In this document: positions 47,021-55,996 of the stretch, piece after piece | How the letters are laid out: every line of letters starts with the position of its first letter | Position numbering within the stretch: position 1 is the stretch's first letter | Source of the DNA: a virus | IMG/VR virus record: IMGVR_UViG_3300042474_001633 | Coordinates: 62,001 to 126,000 of that record | DNA length: 64,000 nucleotides | Strand: one strand, 5' to 3' | Notes under the pieces: model-generated | Database searches by the model: none | Told to the model about the DNA's origin: nothing | What the model saw: the letters and a program-made list of their open reading frames with translations, nothing else | Position numbers and translations under genes: made by a program

Positions 47021-47634
47021 TCCCCAGATTCTAGTTCAATCAGTTCGGCATCAATAGCAGCAGGTATGTCTTTGGCTTGCCCGAGAATACCGTCTACGTA
47101 CTCTTTAGTGAGCACGCCGCTATTCCCCATTATCTCAAGCAACTTACGGGCTTCTGCTTCTGGGGAGAACTGCGTCTTGATGTCGTTTGCTACGGCACCA
47201 GCAAGGGTTGCCCTAATTGGCGCAGTTGCAGACACGTCCATCTGTACGTTGATGTTGTTCTGGTCCATGCCAAGCAGGCGCGAACGTCTATCAATTATGG
47301 AAAGCATGGTCTGAACCGCCTTCAGGTCTGGCTCAATCTGTATCTCTGTGCCATCGTCGGCCTTCACCTTTCGATACTGCGTTAAAGGCCACACCGACTG
47401 TTGCAATGCATCGAGTCTCTCTAGCTCCATCCGGAGAACTTCTGGGTAAGCCATCAAGGCTTCCTTGTTCAGCTTCTCTAGCTGTCTACGAATTGCCACG
47501 CCTACAGCAGACGTGGTCATACCAAACCTTCTGGCAATCTCATTGCTAGCCACACCGGCTTGCCTCATCTTAAATATGCGTAAATCCCTCTCTACGAGGA
47601 ATTCTCGCGTTAAGGGCTTTTTTTCTGTGGCCAT
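47017..47634 (-). CDS. HTH protein, candidate small terminase subunit
   Basis: 205 residues; AAGGAG formed by the end of the upstream gene. An HTH lies at residues ~18-55 (RIFKMRQAGVASNEIARRFGMTTSAVGVAI). The middle (VLRMELERLDALQQ... TMLSIIDRRSRLLGMD) matches the usual layout of phage TerS proteins, which recognise viral DNA for packaging. A transcription-related role cannot be excluded. Confidence 0.65.
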   Translation of the reverse strand: MATEKKPLTREFLVERDLRIFKMRQAGVASNEIARRFGMTTSAVGVAIRRQLEKLNKEALMAYPEVLRMELERLDALQQSVWPLTQYRKVKADDGTEIQIEPDLKAVQTMLSIIDRRSRLLGMDQNNINVQMDVSATAPIRATLAGAVANDIKTQFSPEAEARKLLEIMGNSGVLTKEYVDGILGQAKDIPAAIDAELIELESGE

Positions 47635-47636
47635 TA

Positions 47637-49472
47637 TTACTCCTTCATAAATTCTAGAACCTCAAATGGCAAGCGGAGGCTACGTTTCATCTTTGTCGGC
47701 CATGCGCGCTTGTCACGGGCACCACGGAAATGCTTCACATCATAAACATAGCCTTCCGGACTCAGTGGGTCTGGCGTAATCGAGATACCGAATTCCGGCC
47801 AACGAGACCATACGGAAGAACCAAACGGACGAAGTTCACGTGTTGAATTGGAAGCACCAAGTGGCGCATGGTGTTCCAGCCATAGCGCGCACCCATATAC
47901 ATCGCGGATGTGGTCCAGGAACTTTGCTACCTCAACAGCAAGAGCTTCGCTTGTTAGTGAGCCGTTGTCGACATACGCCTTGTACAAGGGTCCAAGGCAA
48001 ATTAGCCCTGGCTTGATTTTATCCACGAGTTGCTCAACGAACGCCCTGTCCTTGGCTGAAGCCAAATCCAAACCAGAAGGATGAATGTGTAGATGGGCGT
48101 CAACCGTCTTGGCGTGAGACAGGCGAATTGACTGCTCCATGATTGTTCGTGATGTGCGACGAATAATTCGTGCAGGGTTTTCTAGGTCAATTGTTAGCGT
48201 CGTCACGGGTGGCATTGGCTGAAATGTAAATGGATGCAATCCGGCAGCACAAGCTATTGCTACTTGACGCGCAAGCATCGTCTTTCCTACGCCCTCAGCG
48301 GCGACAACGATTACGCGCTCTTGCTTCTCCAGCAAACCTGGGATAATCCATTCGTAAGAGTCATCCTCTGCCTCAAGCAAGAACTCCTGCCAGTTAACAG
48401 TGCGCCCATAGTCCTCAAACGAGGCCGTAGTGAAGCTACTTGCGGCATGCGTAATTCGACTGAGCTTCTGCTGCAAAGACAAACGCTCGGATGCGACAAT
48501 CTCCTGAATCTGTTCCAGGAGTTTGTCCTCTGGTTTTATCTCACTGGCCTCATTCTTTTCTTCATCCGACAGTTCCATTTCTTCTTGGACCACTTCATTG
48601 TCGGGCTCATCACTTACATACGACTCAAGTTTGAACATGGTCTCCATGTCAATGGCGTGCCCCATGGCGACGTGGTCGGATATATCTTTTGCGTGCTTGG
48701 ATACGAATACAGTTGCATTGCCACCGGCGGCATTGATTTCATCGCGAACGCTAATCGCATGTCGCTTGCCAGGGTCGTCATTATCGGCAATAATGCAAAC
48801 AGCAGTAGCTGCAGCCAGGGTCATCGTGTAGTCAGGCTGCCAAGCGTTCGCTCCGTTGGTCATGGTTGTTGCTGGTATACCGAACTTCTCAAGCATTGTG
48901 TCAGCGTCTTTTTCGCCCTCAACAAGCCATACATCTTCGTTGTTGGCAATTTCTTTTAACAGCTCAGGAAGGCGATACAGAACCTTACGGGTGTCGTTTA
49001 GGTTGTACAGGTATTCGCCTGGATTATCCGGGTCAGGACGTCGATGCGCGAATGACTTCTTACCATCGTCGGTTTGATAGCGAAGTTTTTCATACAGAAC
49101 GTTTCCATCTTCATCATGGTACTGATAGGTCTTGACGAGCTTTCGTTTCTGTTTTGGCGCCGACACAGGTGAAACACTAGCGGCTTTGAATGGCTTAGCT
49201 GATTTTTCCTTGCGCTCGTAGTCGTCGCGGTCTTTTGCAAATCCATCTTTGACCAGGTCAAGACCGCACGATTCGAATATCTTTTGTGCATCACAGAGGC
49301 CCTTATGGCAGTAAACAAGTGCTTCGTCATCGTTGCCAACTTTTACTGCAAGCGAGGGAGTATCGTCATCGTTTCTGCAAGGACATGCCGCCATCCACTG
49401 CCCGTTGGCCTCTCGAACATTGCTAAGACGAGAAAGTAGTTTTGCTACTGGTTCAGATTGATAAAGGGCCAC
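47637..49472 (-). CDS. DNA primase-helicase fusion (Zn finger, Toprim, RecA-like ATPase)
   Basis: 611 residues. The N-terminus has a CHC2-like finger (ACPCRNDD... VYCHKGLCDA). The Toprim part has VWLVEGEKDADTM and the acidic CIIADNDDPGKRHA. The C-terminal RecA/RepA-like ATPase has Walker A AAEGVGKT and a Walker-B-like strand (LTIDLE). This arrangement is that of phage replicative primase-helicases. GTG start overlaps the WhiB gene end by 20 nt. Part of the operon 49848 to 46253. Confidence 0.88.
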   Translation of the reverse strand: MALYQSEPVAKLLSRLSNVREANGQWMAACPCRNDDDTPSLAVKVGNDDEALVYCHKGLCDAQKIFESCGLDLVKDGFAKDRDDYERKEKSAKPFKAASVSPVSAPKQKRKLVKTYQYHDEDGNVLYEKLRYQTDDGKKSFAHRRPDPDNPGEYLYNLNDTRKVLYRLPELLKEIANNEDVWLVEGEKDADTMLEKFGIPATTMTNGANAWQPDYTMTLAAATAVCIIADNDDPGKRHAISVRDEINAAGGNATVFVSKHAKDISDHVAMGHAIDMETMFKLESYVSDEPDNEVVQEEMELSDEEKNEASEIKPEDKLLEQIQEIVASERLSLQQKLSRITHAASSFTTASFEDYGRTVNWQEFLLEAEDDSYEWIIPGLLEKQERVIVVAAEGVGKTMLARQVAIACAAGLHPFTFQPMPPVTTLTIDLENPARIIRRTSRTIMEQSIRLSHAKTVDAHLHIHPSGLDLASAKDRAFVEQLVDKIKPGLICLGPLYKAYVDNGSLTSEALAVEVAKFLDHIRDVYGCALWLEHHAPLGASNSTRELRPFGSSVWSRWPEFGISITPDPLSPEGYVYDVKHFRGARDKRAWPTKMKRSLRLPFEVLEFMKE

Positions 49473-49848
49473 GAGGTCCTAATTCTATTTGTTTGCGCAT
49501 CTCCGAATACGGAGGATGAATATGCGCTCGCTCCATCGAATGCGCTCGTTGGATAGCCGTGCGAGCCCTGCTGCGTCGCTTAACGGAAAGCCCACCCCAT
49601 ATACCATGAACGCTCGGATTATCTATTGCAAAGTCACCACACTTGCGCTTCTCGTCGCATGAATTGCAAATTTCTATTGCCCTCGCGGTGTTGTTGCGGA
49701 TTGACGCGCCACCATCCTTTTCAGGAAACCACCACTCTGTTGGCAAACCAGCACACGCTGCATTCTTAAATACTGGGACATCGAGTGGCTCTGGCAGTTG
49801 CCAATTGCTGTTGACCAGATTAATCAGTGTCTTGCGGTCTATTGTCAT
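49453..49848 (-). CDS. whiB: WhiB-like iron-sulfur transcription factor
   Basis: 131 residues. Four Cys at 32, 61, 64 and 70 (C...CxxCxxxxxC) bind a 4Fe-4S cluster; GIWGG follows, then a basic Arg-rich segment for DNA contact. WhiB proteins bind the primary sigma factor and are confined to Actinobacteria and their phages, hence the host assignment. AAGGGGGAG precedes the ATG, with a good promoter behind it. It heads the replication operon. Confidence 0.92.
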   Translation of the reverse strand: MTIDRKTLINLVNSNWQLPEPLDVPVFKNAACAGLPTEWWFPEKDGGASIRNNTARAIEICNSCDEKRKCGDFAIDNPSVHGIWGGLSVKRRSRARTAIQRAHSMERAHIHPPYSEMRKQIELGPRGPLSI

Positions 49849-49872
49849 ACTCCCCCTTGGATGCGTTTAGGT

Positions 49873-49901
49873 ATCCTAACCCCAAGGGAAAGACATGTCA
49901 A
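49873..49901 (-). promoter_or_regulatory. Promoter of the WhiB-primase operon
   Basis: On -: TTGACA (49896-49901), 17 nt, TAGGAT (49873-49878). Leader of about 20 nt to the WhiB ATG. Confidence 0.7.
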
Positions 49902-49902
49902 C

Positions 49903-50385
49903 CTATTGAGACAGTTTCTTGAAAACCTTCCAAGCAATATTGCGCATTTGTTTGCGGAATCTTTTCTTCGGGCTTCCAGACTTAGAATAAAGCTCCACGA
50001 AATCACTCATTGCATGTTCCGATAGAAAAGCAACTTTGTGTATTAACTCTGAATACTGGTCAGAGTTCGCGTAGTAAGACCATATCTCCTCATCGAATGT
50101 TTCATGACGATAAAACATGTAGTCGTCGAGAGCGTTCTTGTCGGCGATTATTTCAGTTCGCCAGCCCATCTTGCGCTCAACACACGATAAGACCTCAAGC
50201 AATGTATTGGTCCCACCGAACTCATATGCATTTCTTACGAATGTGCCAATAACGCGACTCTCAAACATGCTTTTTTGCAACTCGGACATTGGTGAATCTT
50301 CGTCCCCATCTCGTTCATAGGACTCATCGTCAAGCCCTGCTATATCTTCTTCGTCCCACTCTGAGTAATCATCATTGGATGCCAT
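49903..50385 (-). CDS. Hypothetical acidic protein
   Basis: 160 residues, acidic N-terminus (DDYSEWDEEDIAGLDDESYERDGDED), helical remainder, basic end (SGSPKKRFRKQMRN). Starts 4 nt after the DUF932 gene stop, so one operon. Not recognised. Confidence 0.65.
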   Translation of the reverse strand: MASNDDYSEWDEEDIAGLDDESYERDGDEDSPMSELQKSMFESRVIGTFVRNAYEFGGTNTLLEVLSCVERKMGWRTEIIADKNALDDYMFYRHETFDEEIWSYYANSDQYSELIHKVAFLSEHAMSDFVELYSKSGSPKKRFRKQMRNIAWKVFKKLSQ

Positions 50386-50389
50386 CCAA

Positions 50390-51415
50390 CTAGGATATCA
50401 CCACGCGATGTGCGAGCAACTTCTTTTGCGTAATTGCTGATGTGTCATCCATTGACGCAACTGCACTTGAAGCATTGTCTACAGAACGATAGAAATCCAA
50501 GTACTCGACAACAGCGTTGTACGTCGACCAGGCATTAAATCCGAACTTGGCAGCGTTTCGGTCGTTTATATAAATAGAGCGAATCGTTTCGTGAATGGAG
50601 TCGCGTGTTTTTCTCTGGCGCTCCGTTTCTTTGGCTGCTTGAGGGAAAACTGTGTTTATAACGTCATCGAGTTTCTTTGAACCCATGGGAACTGGGATGC
50701 CCAGCATTCTCTCTGCCTCTATAGAAAACTCGCGTCCCCACGTGGATGAAAGCTTCAGTACATTGCGTGCGTCTTCAATTGTGGCATCAACATTTCTTGT
50801 GTGTCTTGCTACGAACACCCTCTCCGCTTTCTGTAAGCCGAGAACCACGGTATTACTACACACAGCGCGAATGTCAGTATTTGCATAGCGAATCGGCCAT
50901 ACGCCGTCGTGTCCCGAACTTACGACTAGATAGCGAGCAATCTTGTCATTAACACCCTGTGGGTCAATAACGATTCCGCCCAGTTCAACAGTTGCAAAGA
51001 ATCGTGCACCATTCTTTAGAACACCAACGGTATCCATTACTGCATCACCGCTTGATGCGCCGACGATAGCGAGTGCGCGCTCTAGAACTTCGCGATTCTG
51101 ACGCACCTCATAACGCGTGCCGACTGTTGCCAGGGGATTAAAAGAGCCATCAGTGTTCTGACGAACTGTTGCTCTGCTGTCTTCAATCACCAGGACGCTT
51201 CCGTCTGCATTGCGAATCAAGTTGCCTTCGTCATCAACGGCTGCTACGCGGGTGAGAATAACATCGAAGTCTGCTTCTGCGGCCTGGAGCATTGCCTCCA
51301 TGGTCTGCAATCCGGCCATGGGTGTGCCAAGCCGATGCCATGGGGCTCTTCGGTCGCCGCCAAGGGCATATGCCATTCGGGCTTTTCCTTTAATTACTTC
51401 GAGTTCGTGTGCCAT
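50390..51415 (-). CDS. DUF932-family (phage/plasmid-like TIGR03299) protein
   Basis: 341 residues. The start matches the family well: MAHELEVIKGKARMAY... PWHRLGTPMAG, and later NREVLERALAIVG, GARFFATVELGG, YLVVSSGHDG and CSNTVVLGL. The family is common on phages and plasmids; its function is not settled. Leads a two-gene operon. Ribosome site weak. Confidence 0.85.
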   Translation of the reverse strand: MAHELEVIKGKARMAYALGGDRRAPWHRLGTPMAGLQTMEAMLQAAEADFDVILTRVAAVDDEGNLIRNADGSVLVIEDSRATVRQNTDGSFNPLATVGTRYEVRQNREVLERALAIVGASSGDAVMDTVGVLKNGARFFATVELGGIVIDPQGVNDKIARYLVVSSGHDGVWPIRYANTDIRAVCSNTVVLGLQKAERVFVARHTRNVDATIEDARNVLKLSSTWGREFSIEAERMLGIPVPMGSKKLDDVINTVFPQAAKETERQRKTRDSIHETIRSIYINDRNAAKFGFNAWSTYNAVVEYLDFYRSVDNASSAVASMDDTSAITQKKLLAHRVVIS

Positions 51416-51522
51416 GTTTGTTTACCTGCACCTACCTTATCACCGAATACTCATGCACTAGGATGTCTTCATCACGCAAGACACGTTCCGACTCTCGCCG
51501 GACTTCGGACGTACTCCGTGTT

Positions 51523-51558
51523 TGGTGGGGTGACATCGAAATTGGTGTCACCCCACCA
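51523..51558. terminator. Perfect 13-bp hairpin after two genes
   Basis: TGGTGGGGTGACA (51523-51535) pairs perfectly with TGTCACCCCACCA (51546-51558), directly downstream of the MazG-like gene on -. TTTTA follows only on +. Probably a terminator or RNA-stabilising hairpin. Confidence 0.6.
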
Positions 51559-51566
51559 TTTTACAT

Positions 51567-51962
51567 TTATCGGTTATCGCCACTTCCAGCAATCACGTTT
51601 CGTTCTAGCCTGCTTTGCAGCTTCTCTATATTCTGGGCAAGAACATCGCTCATCTTGACACCGACATGACTGGCAAGCATTGCGGCATACCAAATGACAT
51701 CACCAATCTCTGCTGCAATCGCGCTCTTGTCTTCGTCAGAGAATATTCCGTCTTTGTCTCGTATGACTTTTTTAACCTTGCTCGCTATCTCGCCGGATTC
51801 TGACGTAATGCCGAGAGAAAGATATTCCCATGCTTTGTCTTGTGGGAATTGGGCAAACTTTCCAGCCAAGCTCTGATACGTGTCGATGCTGTCTCTCTTC
51901 TTGTCTTCGATTGTCTTTCGAGCAAGGGCTAGCGCTTCGGAATCTTCATTTGGTGTTGACAT
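51567..51962 (-). CDS. MazG-like nucleotide pyrophosphohydrolase
   Basis: 131 residues from ATG 51962, with AGGAGG about 9 nt upstream. Motifs: LGITSESGEIASKVKKVIRD and AAEIGDVIWYAAMLASHVG carry the E..E and E..D metal ligands of the all-alpha NTP pyrophosphatase fold. Phage MazG proteins hydrolyse (d)NTPs or alarmones. Divergent from the gene at 52020. Confidence 0.85.
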   Translation of the reverse strand: MSTPNEDSEALALARKTIEDKKRDSIDTYQSLAGKFAQFPQDKAWEYLSLGITSESGEIASKVKKVIRDKDGIFSDEDKSAIAAEIGDVIWYAAMLASHVGVKMSDVLAQNIEKLQSRLERNVIAGSGDNR

Positions 51963-52019
51963 TTGCAATTGCCTCCTGTATTTTAGATTTTGCTACACAC
52001 TACAAGGGGGTACTCACCT

Positions 52020-52436
52020 ATGCAAACATTCGTTCCGTATCAATCTTTCGAGCAATCAGCGGCGTGTCTTGATTATCGCCGCCTAGGCAAGCAAAGAGTT
52101 GAAACACTGCAGATTCTCAACAGTCTGACCAAGCCCGGTTACGGGTGGTCAAATCATCCCGCTACCAAGATGTGGGTAGGTCATGAAGCGGGTCTTTGTG
52201 CCTATGGGCTGGCTATCTGTGCCGACTGGATTAGTCGTGGCTACAAGGACACCTGCGCCGAGAAAATGCTTGCAATTGTGACTCCAGACACATCTGATTT
52301 GCCTACCTGGTGGGGAGATGAAAAAATTCACGCTAGCCACCGTGCTAATTTGCTTCGAAAGTTACCGGAGCACTATGCTCAATTTGGATGGACAGAAAAC
52401 CCGGAAATGCCCTACGTTTGGCCTCGATTGGCTTAA
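52020..52436 (+). CDS. Pyrimidine-dimer-glycosylase-like (MSMEG_6728-type) protein
   Basis: 138 residues; ATG 52020 preceded by AAGGGGG. MQTFVPYQSFEQSAACLDYRRLGKQRVET is characteristic of a family related to T4 endonuclease V-type glycosylases, with conserved Trp/His patterns (NHPATKMWVGH, HASHRANLL). Likely role in DNA repair; enzymatic activity has not been settled for this subgroup as far as I know. Confidence 0.75.
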   Translation: MQTFVPYQSFEQSAACLDYRRLGKQRVETLQILNSLTKPGYGWSNHPATKMWVGHEAGLCAYGLAICADWISRGYKDTCAEKMLAIVTPDTSDLPTWWGDEKIHASHRANLLRKLPEHYAQFGWTENPEMPYVWPRLA

Positions 52437-52444
52437 TAATTATT

Positions 52445-52519
52445 ATGGCAACCTTAAGCTTCTACGTTGCCCTGGTTGTCGCGTCCCTCAAAAATACCTA
52501 CAAACGAATACGCGGCTAA
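52445..52519 (+). CDS. Possible 24-residue hydrophobic micro-ORF
   Basis: ATG 52445 to TAA 52519: a hydrophobic stretch (LSFYVALVVASL) then a basic tail (KNTYKRIRG). Ends 6 nt before a tRNA. No ribosome site, so uncertain; listed because similar tiny membrane ORFs recur. Confidence 0.3.
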   Translation: MATLSFYVALVVASLKNTYKRIRG

Positions 52520-52525
52520 TCACTA

Positions 52526-52598
52526 GGGCTAGTAGCTCAGTGGTTAGAGCAGCACTCTTATAAAGTGTTGGTCGCGGGTTCAATTCCCGTCTAGCCCA
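52526..52598 (+). tRNA. tRNA-Ile (anticodon TAT)
   Basis: Complete cloverleaf: acceptor GGGCTAG/CTAGCCC, D stem GCTC/GAGC, anticodon stem GCACT/AGTGT around loop CTTATAA (anticodon TAT), T stem GCGGG/CCCGT with TTCAATT. Discriminator A; no encoded full CCA (CAC follows). Reads AUA, a codon rare in GC-rich actinobacteria but used in this phage. Confidence 0.93.
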
Positions 52599-52609
52599 CA
52601 AAGGAATGT

Positions 52610-52894
52610 ATGAATAACACCGTTGACGAAGTAACACAAGTACTCATGGAGGAATACTTTGGTATTGGCTCCACGCCAGAAACAGCGCTTGATTCCCTTG
52701 CGGATGACATGGCCCAGAATCGCATTGACATTGGGGTATTTGACTGCACTCCGTTCGAGTTCATGCAGGCGGTCGGCAATGTCTTAAAGCGAATCCACGC
52801 CGGCAATAAGCACGAAACAGCCCACTGGCAACAAGAAGTGCTTGCTGCCCATAACAAACCGGAGGAAGAAGATTGGTGGTTTGCAATTCGATGA
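52610..52894 (+). CDS. Small acidic hypothetical protein
   Basis: 94 residues. Helical, acidic, with EFMQAVGNVLKRIHAGNKHE. AAAGGAATGT precedes the ATG. Overlaps the next micro-ORF by ATGA. Confidence 0.65.
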   Translation: MNNTVDEVTQVLMEEYFGIGSTPETALDSLADDMAQNRIDIGVFDCTPFEFMQAVGNVLKRIHAGNKHETAHWQQEVLAAHNKPEEEDWWFAIR

Positions 52895-52974
52895 AACTAA
52901 TCGCTAAAATCACTGGTCGCATAGCTCTTCTTGTGATTATGTTCTCCATAATCACATGGCATATCTCGGGGTGA
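52891..52974 (+). CDS. 27-residue single-pass membrane micropeptide
   Basis: ATGA-coupled to the previous gene. Basic N-terminus (MKLIAKITGR) then a hydrophobic helix (IALLVIMFSIITWHI). Its stop lies within GGGGTGA, which serves as ribosome site for the next gene. The overlap at both ends suggests it is real. Confidence 0.5.
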   Translation: MKLIAKITGRIALLVIMFSIITWHISG

Positions 52975-52977
52975 AAC

Positions 52978-53400
52978 ATGAATGAATTACAGCTGCAGAT
53001 AGAAGAACTCAAGAAAAAGATAGCTCCGGGATACTGGAAGGCAATAGATGTTGATGAGGGCTGGTATCAGCTGGTCGTAGATTGCGATAAAGAACTAACC
53101 AGAGTGGACCCGAACTACCAGATTTACCAAGTCAAGGAAAAGTTTGGCGGCCTTCGCTTCTACACAAAGCCATCAAATATGGATGACAAACATACACTGA
53201 TACAAATCAGTAATATCATCTCCAAATACGAAGATATCGCATGGAAAACGTGTAGTGCCACAGGCAAACCGGGTGTTCTTATGAAGTCAATCGGTGGATG
53301 GTTCAAGACGCTTAATCCCGAATATGCCGCCAATACACTTCATTATGCGAAATATTCGATAGTTGGAAAAATTCAAATAAAAATGGAAGATTCTCTTTAG
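52978..53400 (+). CDS. Conserved hypothetical protein
   Basis: 140 residues. N-terminal helix (MNELQLQIEELKKKI), then GWYQLVVDCDKEL...DPNYQIYQVKEKFGGLRFY, a pattern I have seen in uncharacterised phage and bacterial proteins. ATG follows GGGGTGA. A Cys pair-like CSATGKPG...MKSIGGWFKTL ends the protein. Function unknown. Confidence 0.7.
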   Translation: MNELQLQIEELKKKIAPGYWKAIDVDEGWYQLVVDCDKELTRVDPNYQIYQVKEKFGGLRFYTKPSNMDDKHTLIQISNIISKYEDIAWKTCSATGKPGVLMKSIGGWFKTLNPEYAANTLHYAKYSIVGKIQIKMEDSL

Positions 53401-53402
53401 CA

Positions 53403-53768
<366 letters not shown>

Positions 53769-53808
53769 ACAATAGATATCATGGGAGCTATGAAAAAGAT
53801 AAGCAGCA

Positions 53809-54009
53809 ATGTCTAACTTTACAAAAGCGGAAATCAAAGCGTTATTCGCAGAACTAGAGAAGCTAACTACCAATATGGACATACCGATATTCAGACGGAC
53901 AGATGCGGCGTGGCTTCTCCGTAATGCTTCGATAAACAACGAGGACCACAAGAATTTGCAAAAGGTGCTAAAAATTGCCAAGATACTTGCAGGGGAAAAC
54001 AATGGATAA
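53809..54009 (+). CDS. Small helical hypothetical protein
   Basis: 66 residues, helical (KAEIKALFAELEKL), with RTDAAWLLRNASINNEDHKN. Overlaps the next gene by 8 nt. Not recognised. Confidence 0.6.
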   Translation: MSNFTKAEIKALFAELEKLTTNMDIPIFRRTDAAWLLRNASINNEDHKNLQKVLKIAKILAGENNG

Positions 54010-54241
54010 CTTTGACGATTGGATGGCACACGGAATCAAAATGGGTTGGGCTGGTCCACCGGTGTGCTACACACACGATGGTCTGCCAATGTCCGAAGAA
54101 GAGGATGAAGAGTTTCAAGAAGGCGACCCGTGTATTCATATCGTTCGCCTATACGAAGACCCGGAACATAAATCAGCAATTGAAAAAGACCACAGCCCTT
54201 CGCAGTGGAGAAACATTTACAAGGAGGAAGACAATGGATAA
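54002..54241 (+). CDS. Small acidic hypothetical protein
   Basis: 79 residues; AGGGGA before ATG 54002. WAGPPVCYTHDGLPMSEEEDEEF is typical of small uncharacterised actinophage proteins. Overlaps both neighbours. Confidence 0.65.
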   Translation: MDNFDDWMAHGIKMGWAGPPVCYTHDGLPMSEEEDEEFQEGDPCIHIVRLYEDPEHKSAIEKDHSPSQWRNIYKEEDNG

Positions 54242-54383
54242 CATCTCGGTTGAGGAAGTCAAAGAGCTTCTCGACGACATGGTCGGGCAGGGCTTTATCG
54301 AAACCATGATTGACGATGATGGCGTCGAGCGCTACAGGCTCACCGAACTCGGTCGCCTGGAAATGGCTTTTCACTCGGAATGA
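54234..54383 (+). CDS. 49-residue winged-helix-like protein
   Basis: Chosen start ATG 54234 has AAGGAGG upstream. VEEVKELLDDMVGQGFIE then GVERYRLTELGRLE has the shape of a minimal winged helix end. ATGA overlap with the next gene. Confidence 0.6.
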   Translation: MDNISVEEVKELLDDMVGQGFIETMIDDDGVERYRLTELGRLEMAFHSE

Positions 54384-54712
54384 GCGTTAAATGCTCAGCG
54401 TGTGGAAATGATGTGGATGGAGAATCCGTCAATCATCATCTTCCGGATGTGGGTTTTGTTTTGCCATATCAAGAGTTCGGTTACTACGGCGGGTTTACGG
54501 ACACATTCGATGACTACTACGAAAAGCCACGTGAATGGCTTATGTGTCACGACTGTGTCGTCAAGCTGCTGGAAACCTTCCCGCTTCTCGCTCAGACAAT
54601 CCCTCGTGGTGAACATCCATGCGACAAAGAGATTCCATGTTGCAACTGGGCTTGGCGTAGTCATGAAGACGGATTGCAATTCGGCAAAGATGGCCAATGG
54701 GTAAATGACTAG
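54380..54712 (+). CDS. Zinc-ribbon-like hypothetical protein
   Basis: 110 residues. CSACGNDV at the start and MCHDCVVKLLE in the middle form a C2...C2 pattern; a further Cys cluster (HPCDKEIPCCNW) follows. Probably structural zinc. Overlaps the PAPS-reductase-like gene by 8 nt. Confidence 0.65.
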   Translation: MSVKCSACGNDVDGESVNHHLPDVGFVLPYQEFGYYGGFTDTFDDYYEKPREWLMCHDCVVKLLETFPLLAQTIPRGEHPCDKEIPCCNWAWRSHEDGLQFGKDGQWVND

Positions 54713-55826
54713 GCAGCGACTATTCCTGGATATCAACTGCTTGGAAGCAGCCAGACAGCGAATACGGCACGTCTACGACACCTTTGACACTGTCTGCGTA
54801 CAGTTCTCCGGGGGCAAGGATTCCACTGCAGTCCTATACCTTGCCAAGGAGATACATGACGAACGAGGCCTGGGGCCGGTAAAGGTCATCTTCCGCGATG
54901 AGGAGATGGTTAGCCCGATGGTTCTGGATTTCGTAGAGAAAGTCCGCAACTACGACTGGGTGGAAATGGAGTGGTATTGCCTCCCAGCAAGCGCAGAGGT
55001 CTGGGTACTGGGCCGAAGGGAGTATTGCCTCCTCTGGAGCCCTTACAGAGCGTCTCAGGGCCGTCTAACGCGTGATATGCCCTCATGGGCTATCCGTGCA
55101 GAGCACTTCGGCTTGGACCCCTCTGAGCCCATCCCAGAGCCATACGACTACTATATGATGCAAGGCAAGGTGGGTCGCACAGCGTTCATCACGGGCGTCC
55201 GCGCGAATGAGTCCATGATGCGTTATCGCTCCCTTGTCCAGAAGTTACATGAAAACTACATCGTGACGCCGTACCGCCTAAAACGCTCCATCCCGCTTCG
55301 CTTTGCAAAGGTCATTTACGACTGGACTACCGATGATGTCCTCAAGTTCATATCTGAAGAACACAATGCCGAATACTGCGAGTACTACGACGCTGCGGCT
55401 CTTACCGGTTCCAATACGCGCGTAGGCATACCGCTCCACTCTGTAGCGATTCGTCGCCTCGGTGATGTGGTTGCTACGGAGCCGGAGTTCTATGACCAGC
55501 TTTACCGTTGTTGGCCACATATCGATGCTCAGCGCCGTATTTGGGCGGACTTTGACTTGGAGAAGTACATCATGCAGTATGCAGATGACGGGTGGGACGG
55601 TGTGCGCCGTTGTCTAGAAGAAAATATTGTTACTCCAGGTTTGAACACTCGGGCAAAAGCGTACTGCGCGGAGTTCCGTCGCAAGCACGCCAAAGACCCG
55701 CGGTCTTACCCAATTCACTGGTTGATACGAAACCTCCTTATTAGCGAATTTGCGAGTCGAGCAGTAACCCCAATTGGTCCGGGTACACGTGCGTACACGA
55801 TTCAGCAGGAGATAGAAGCGGAATGA
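54705..55826 (+). CDS. PAPS-reductase/ATP-pyrophosphatase-family protein (IbrA/DUF3440-like)
   Basis: 373 residues. The PP-loop is clear (VQFSGGKDSTAVLYLAKE), followed by VKVIFRDEEMVSPMV. Later TAFITGVRANESMMRYRS and YDWTTDDVLKFI match the adenosine-phosphosulfate-type fold in phage and IbrA-like proteins, where the enzyme reaction is unknown. It lacks an obvious sulfite-reductase partner, so sulfate assimilation is unlikely. In other phages these proteins pair with ParB-like ones; here a ParB-like gene sits at 46,253. Confidence 0.83.
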   Translation: MTRQRLFLDINCLEAARQRIRHVYDTFDTVCVQFSGGKDSTAVLYLAKEIHDERGLGPVKVIFRDEEMVSPMVLDFVEKVRNYDWVEMEWYCLPASAEVWVLGRREYCLLWSPYRASQGRLTRDMPSWAIRAEHFGLDPSEPIPEPYDYYMMQGKVGRTAFITGVRANESMMRYRSLVQKLHENYIVTPYRLKRSIPLRFAKVIYDWTTDDVLKFISEEHNAEYCEYYDAAALTGSNTRVGIPLHSVAIRRLGDVVATEPEFYDQLYRCWPHIDAQRRIWADFDLEKYIMQYADDGWDGVRRCLEENIVTPGLNTRAKAYCAEFRRKHAKDPRSYPIHWLIRNLLISEFASRAVTPIGPGTRAYTIQQEIEAE

Positions 55827-55996
55827 GGGATTTCGAAGAATTAGACGGTGATGAACTTGATTACTGGCTGGAGATGGCAACTGAATATCTTGTGGCACAT
55901 AACATAATTCCGTTGAGCGACGAAGTGTGGGCTACGGATAAGTACATGGATAAGATTTACGCAAAAGCAAACGAGCTATGGGATGATGAGCAGTGA
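55823..55996 (+). CDS. Small acidic hypothetical protein
   Basis: 57 residues, MRDFEELDGDELDYWLEMAT..., coupled at both ends (ATGA on the previous stop; GTGA of the next gene on its own stop). Acidic, helical. Strong context support despite its size. Confidence 0.65.
   Translation: MRDFEELDGDELDYWLEMATEYLVAHNIIPLSDEVWATDKYMDKIYAKANELWDDEQ

Noticed and set aside
54705-55826. Sulfate-assimilation PAPS reductase
   Set aside because: The catalytic C-terminal Cys motif of true CysH is not seen and no partner genes are present; IbrA-like fits better.
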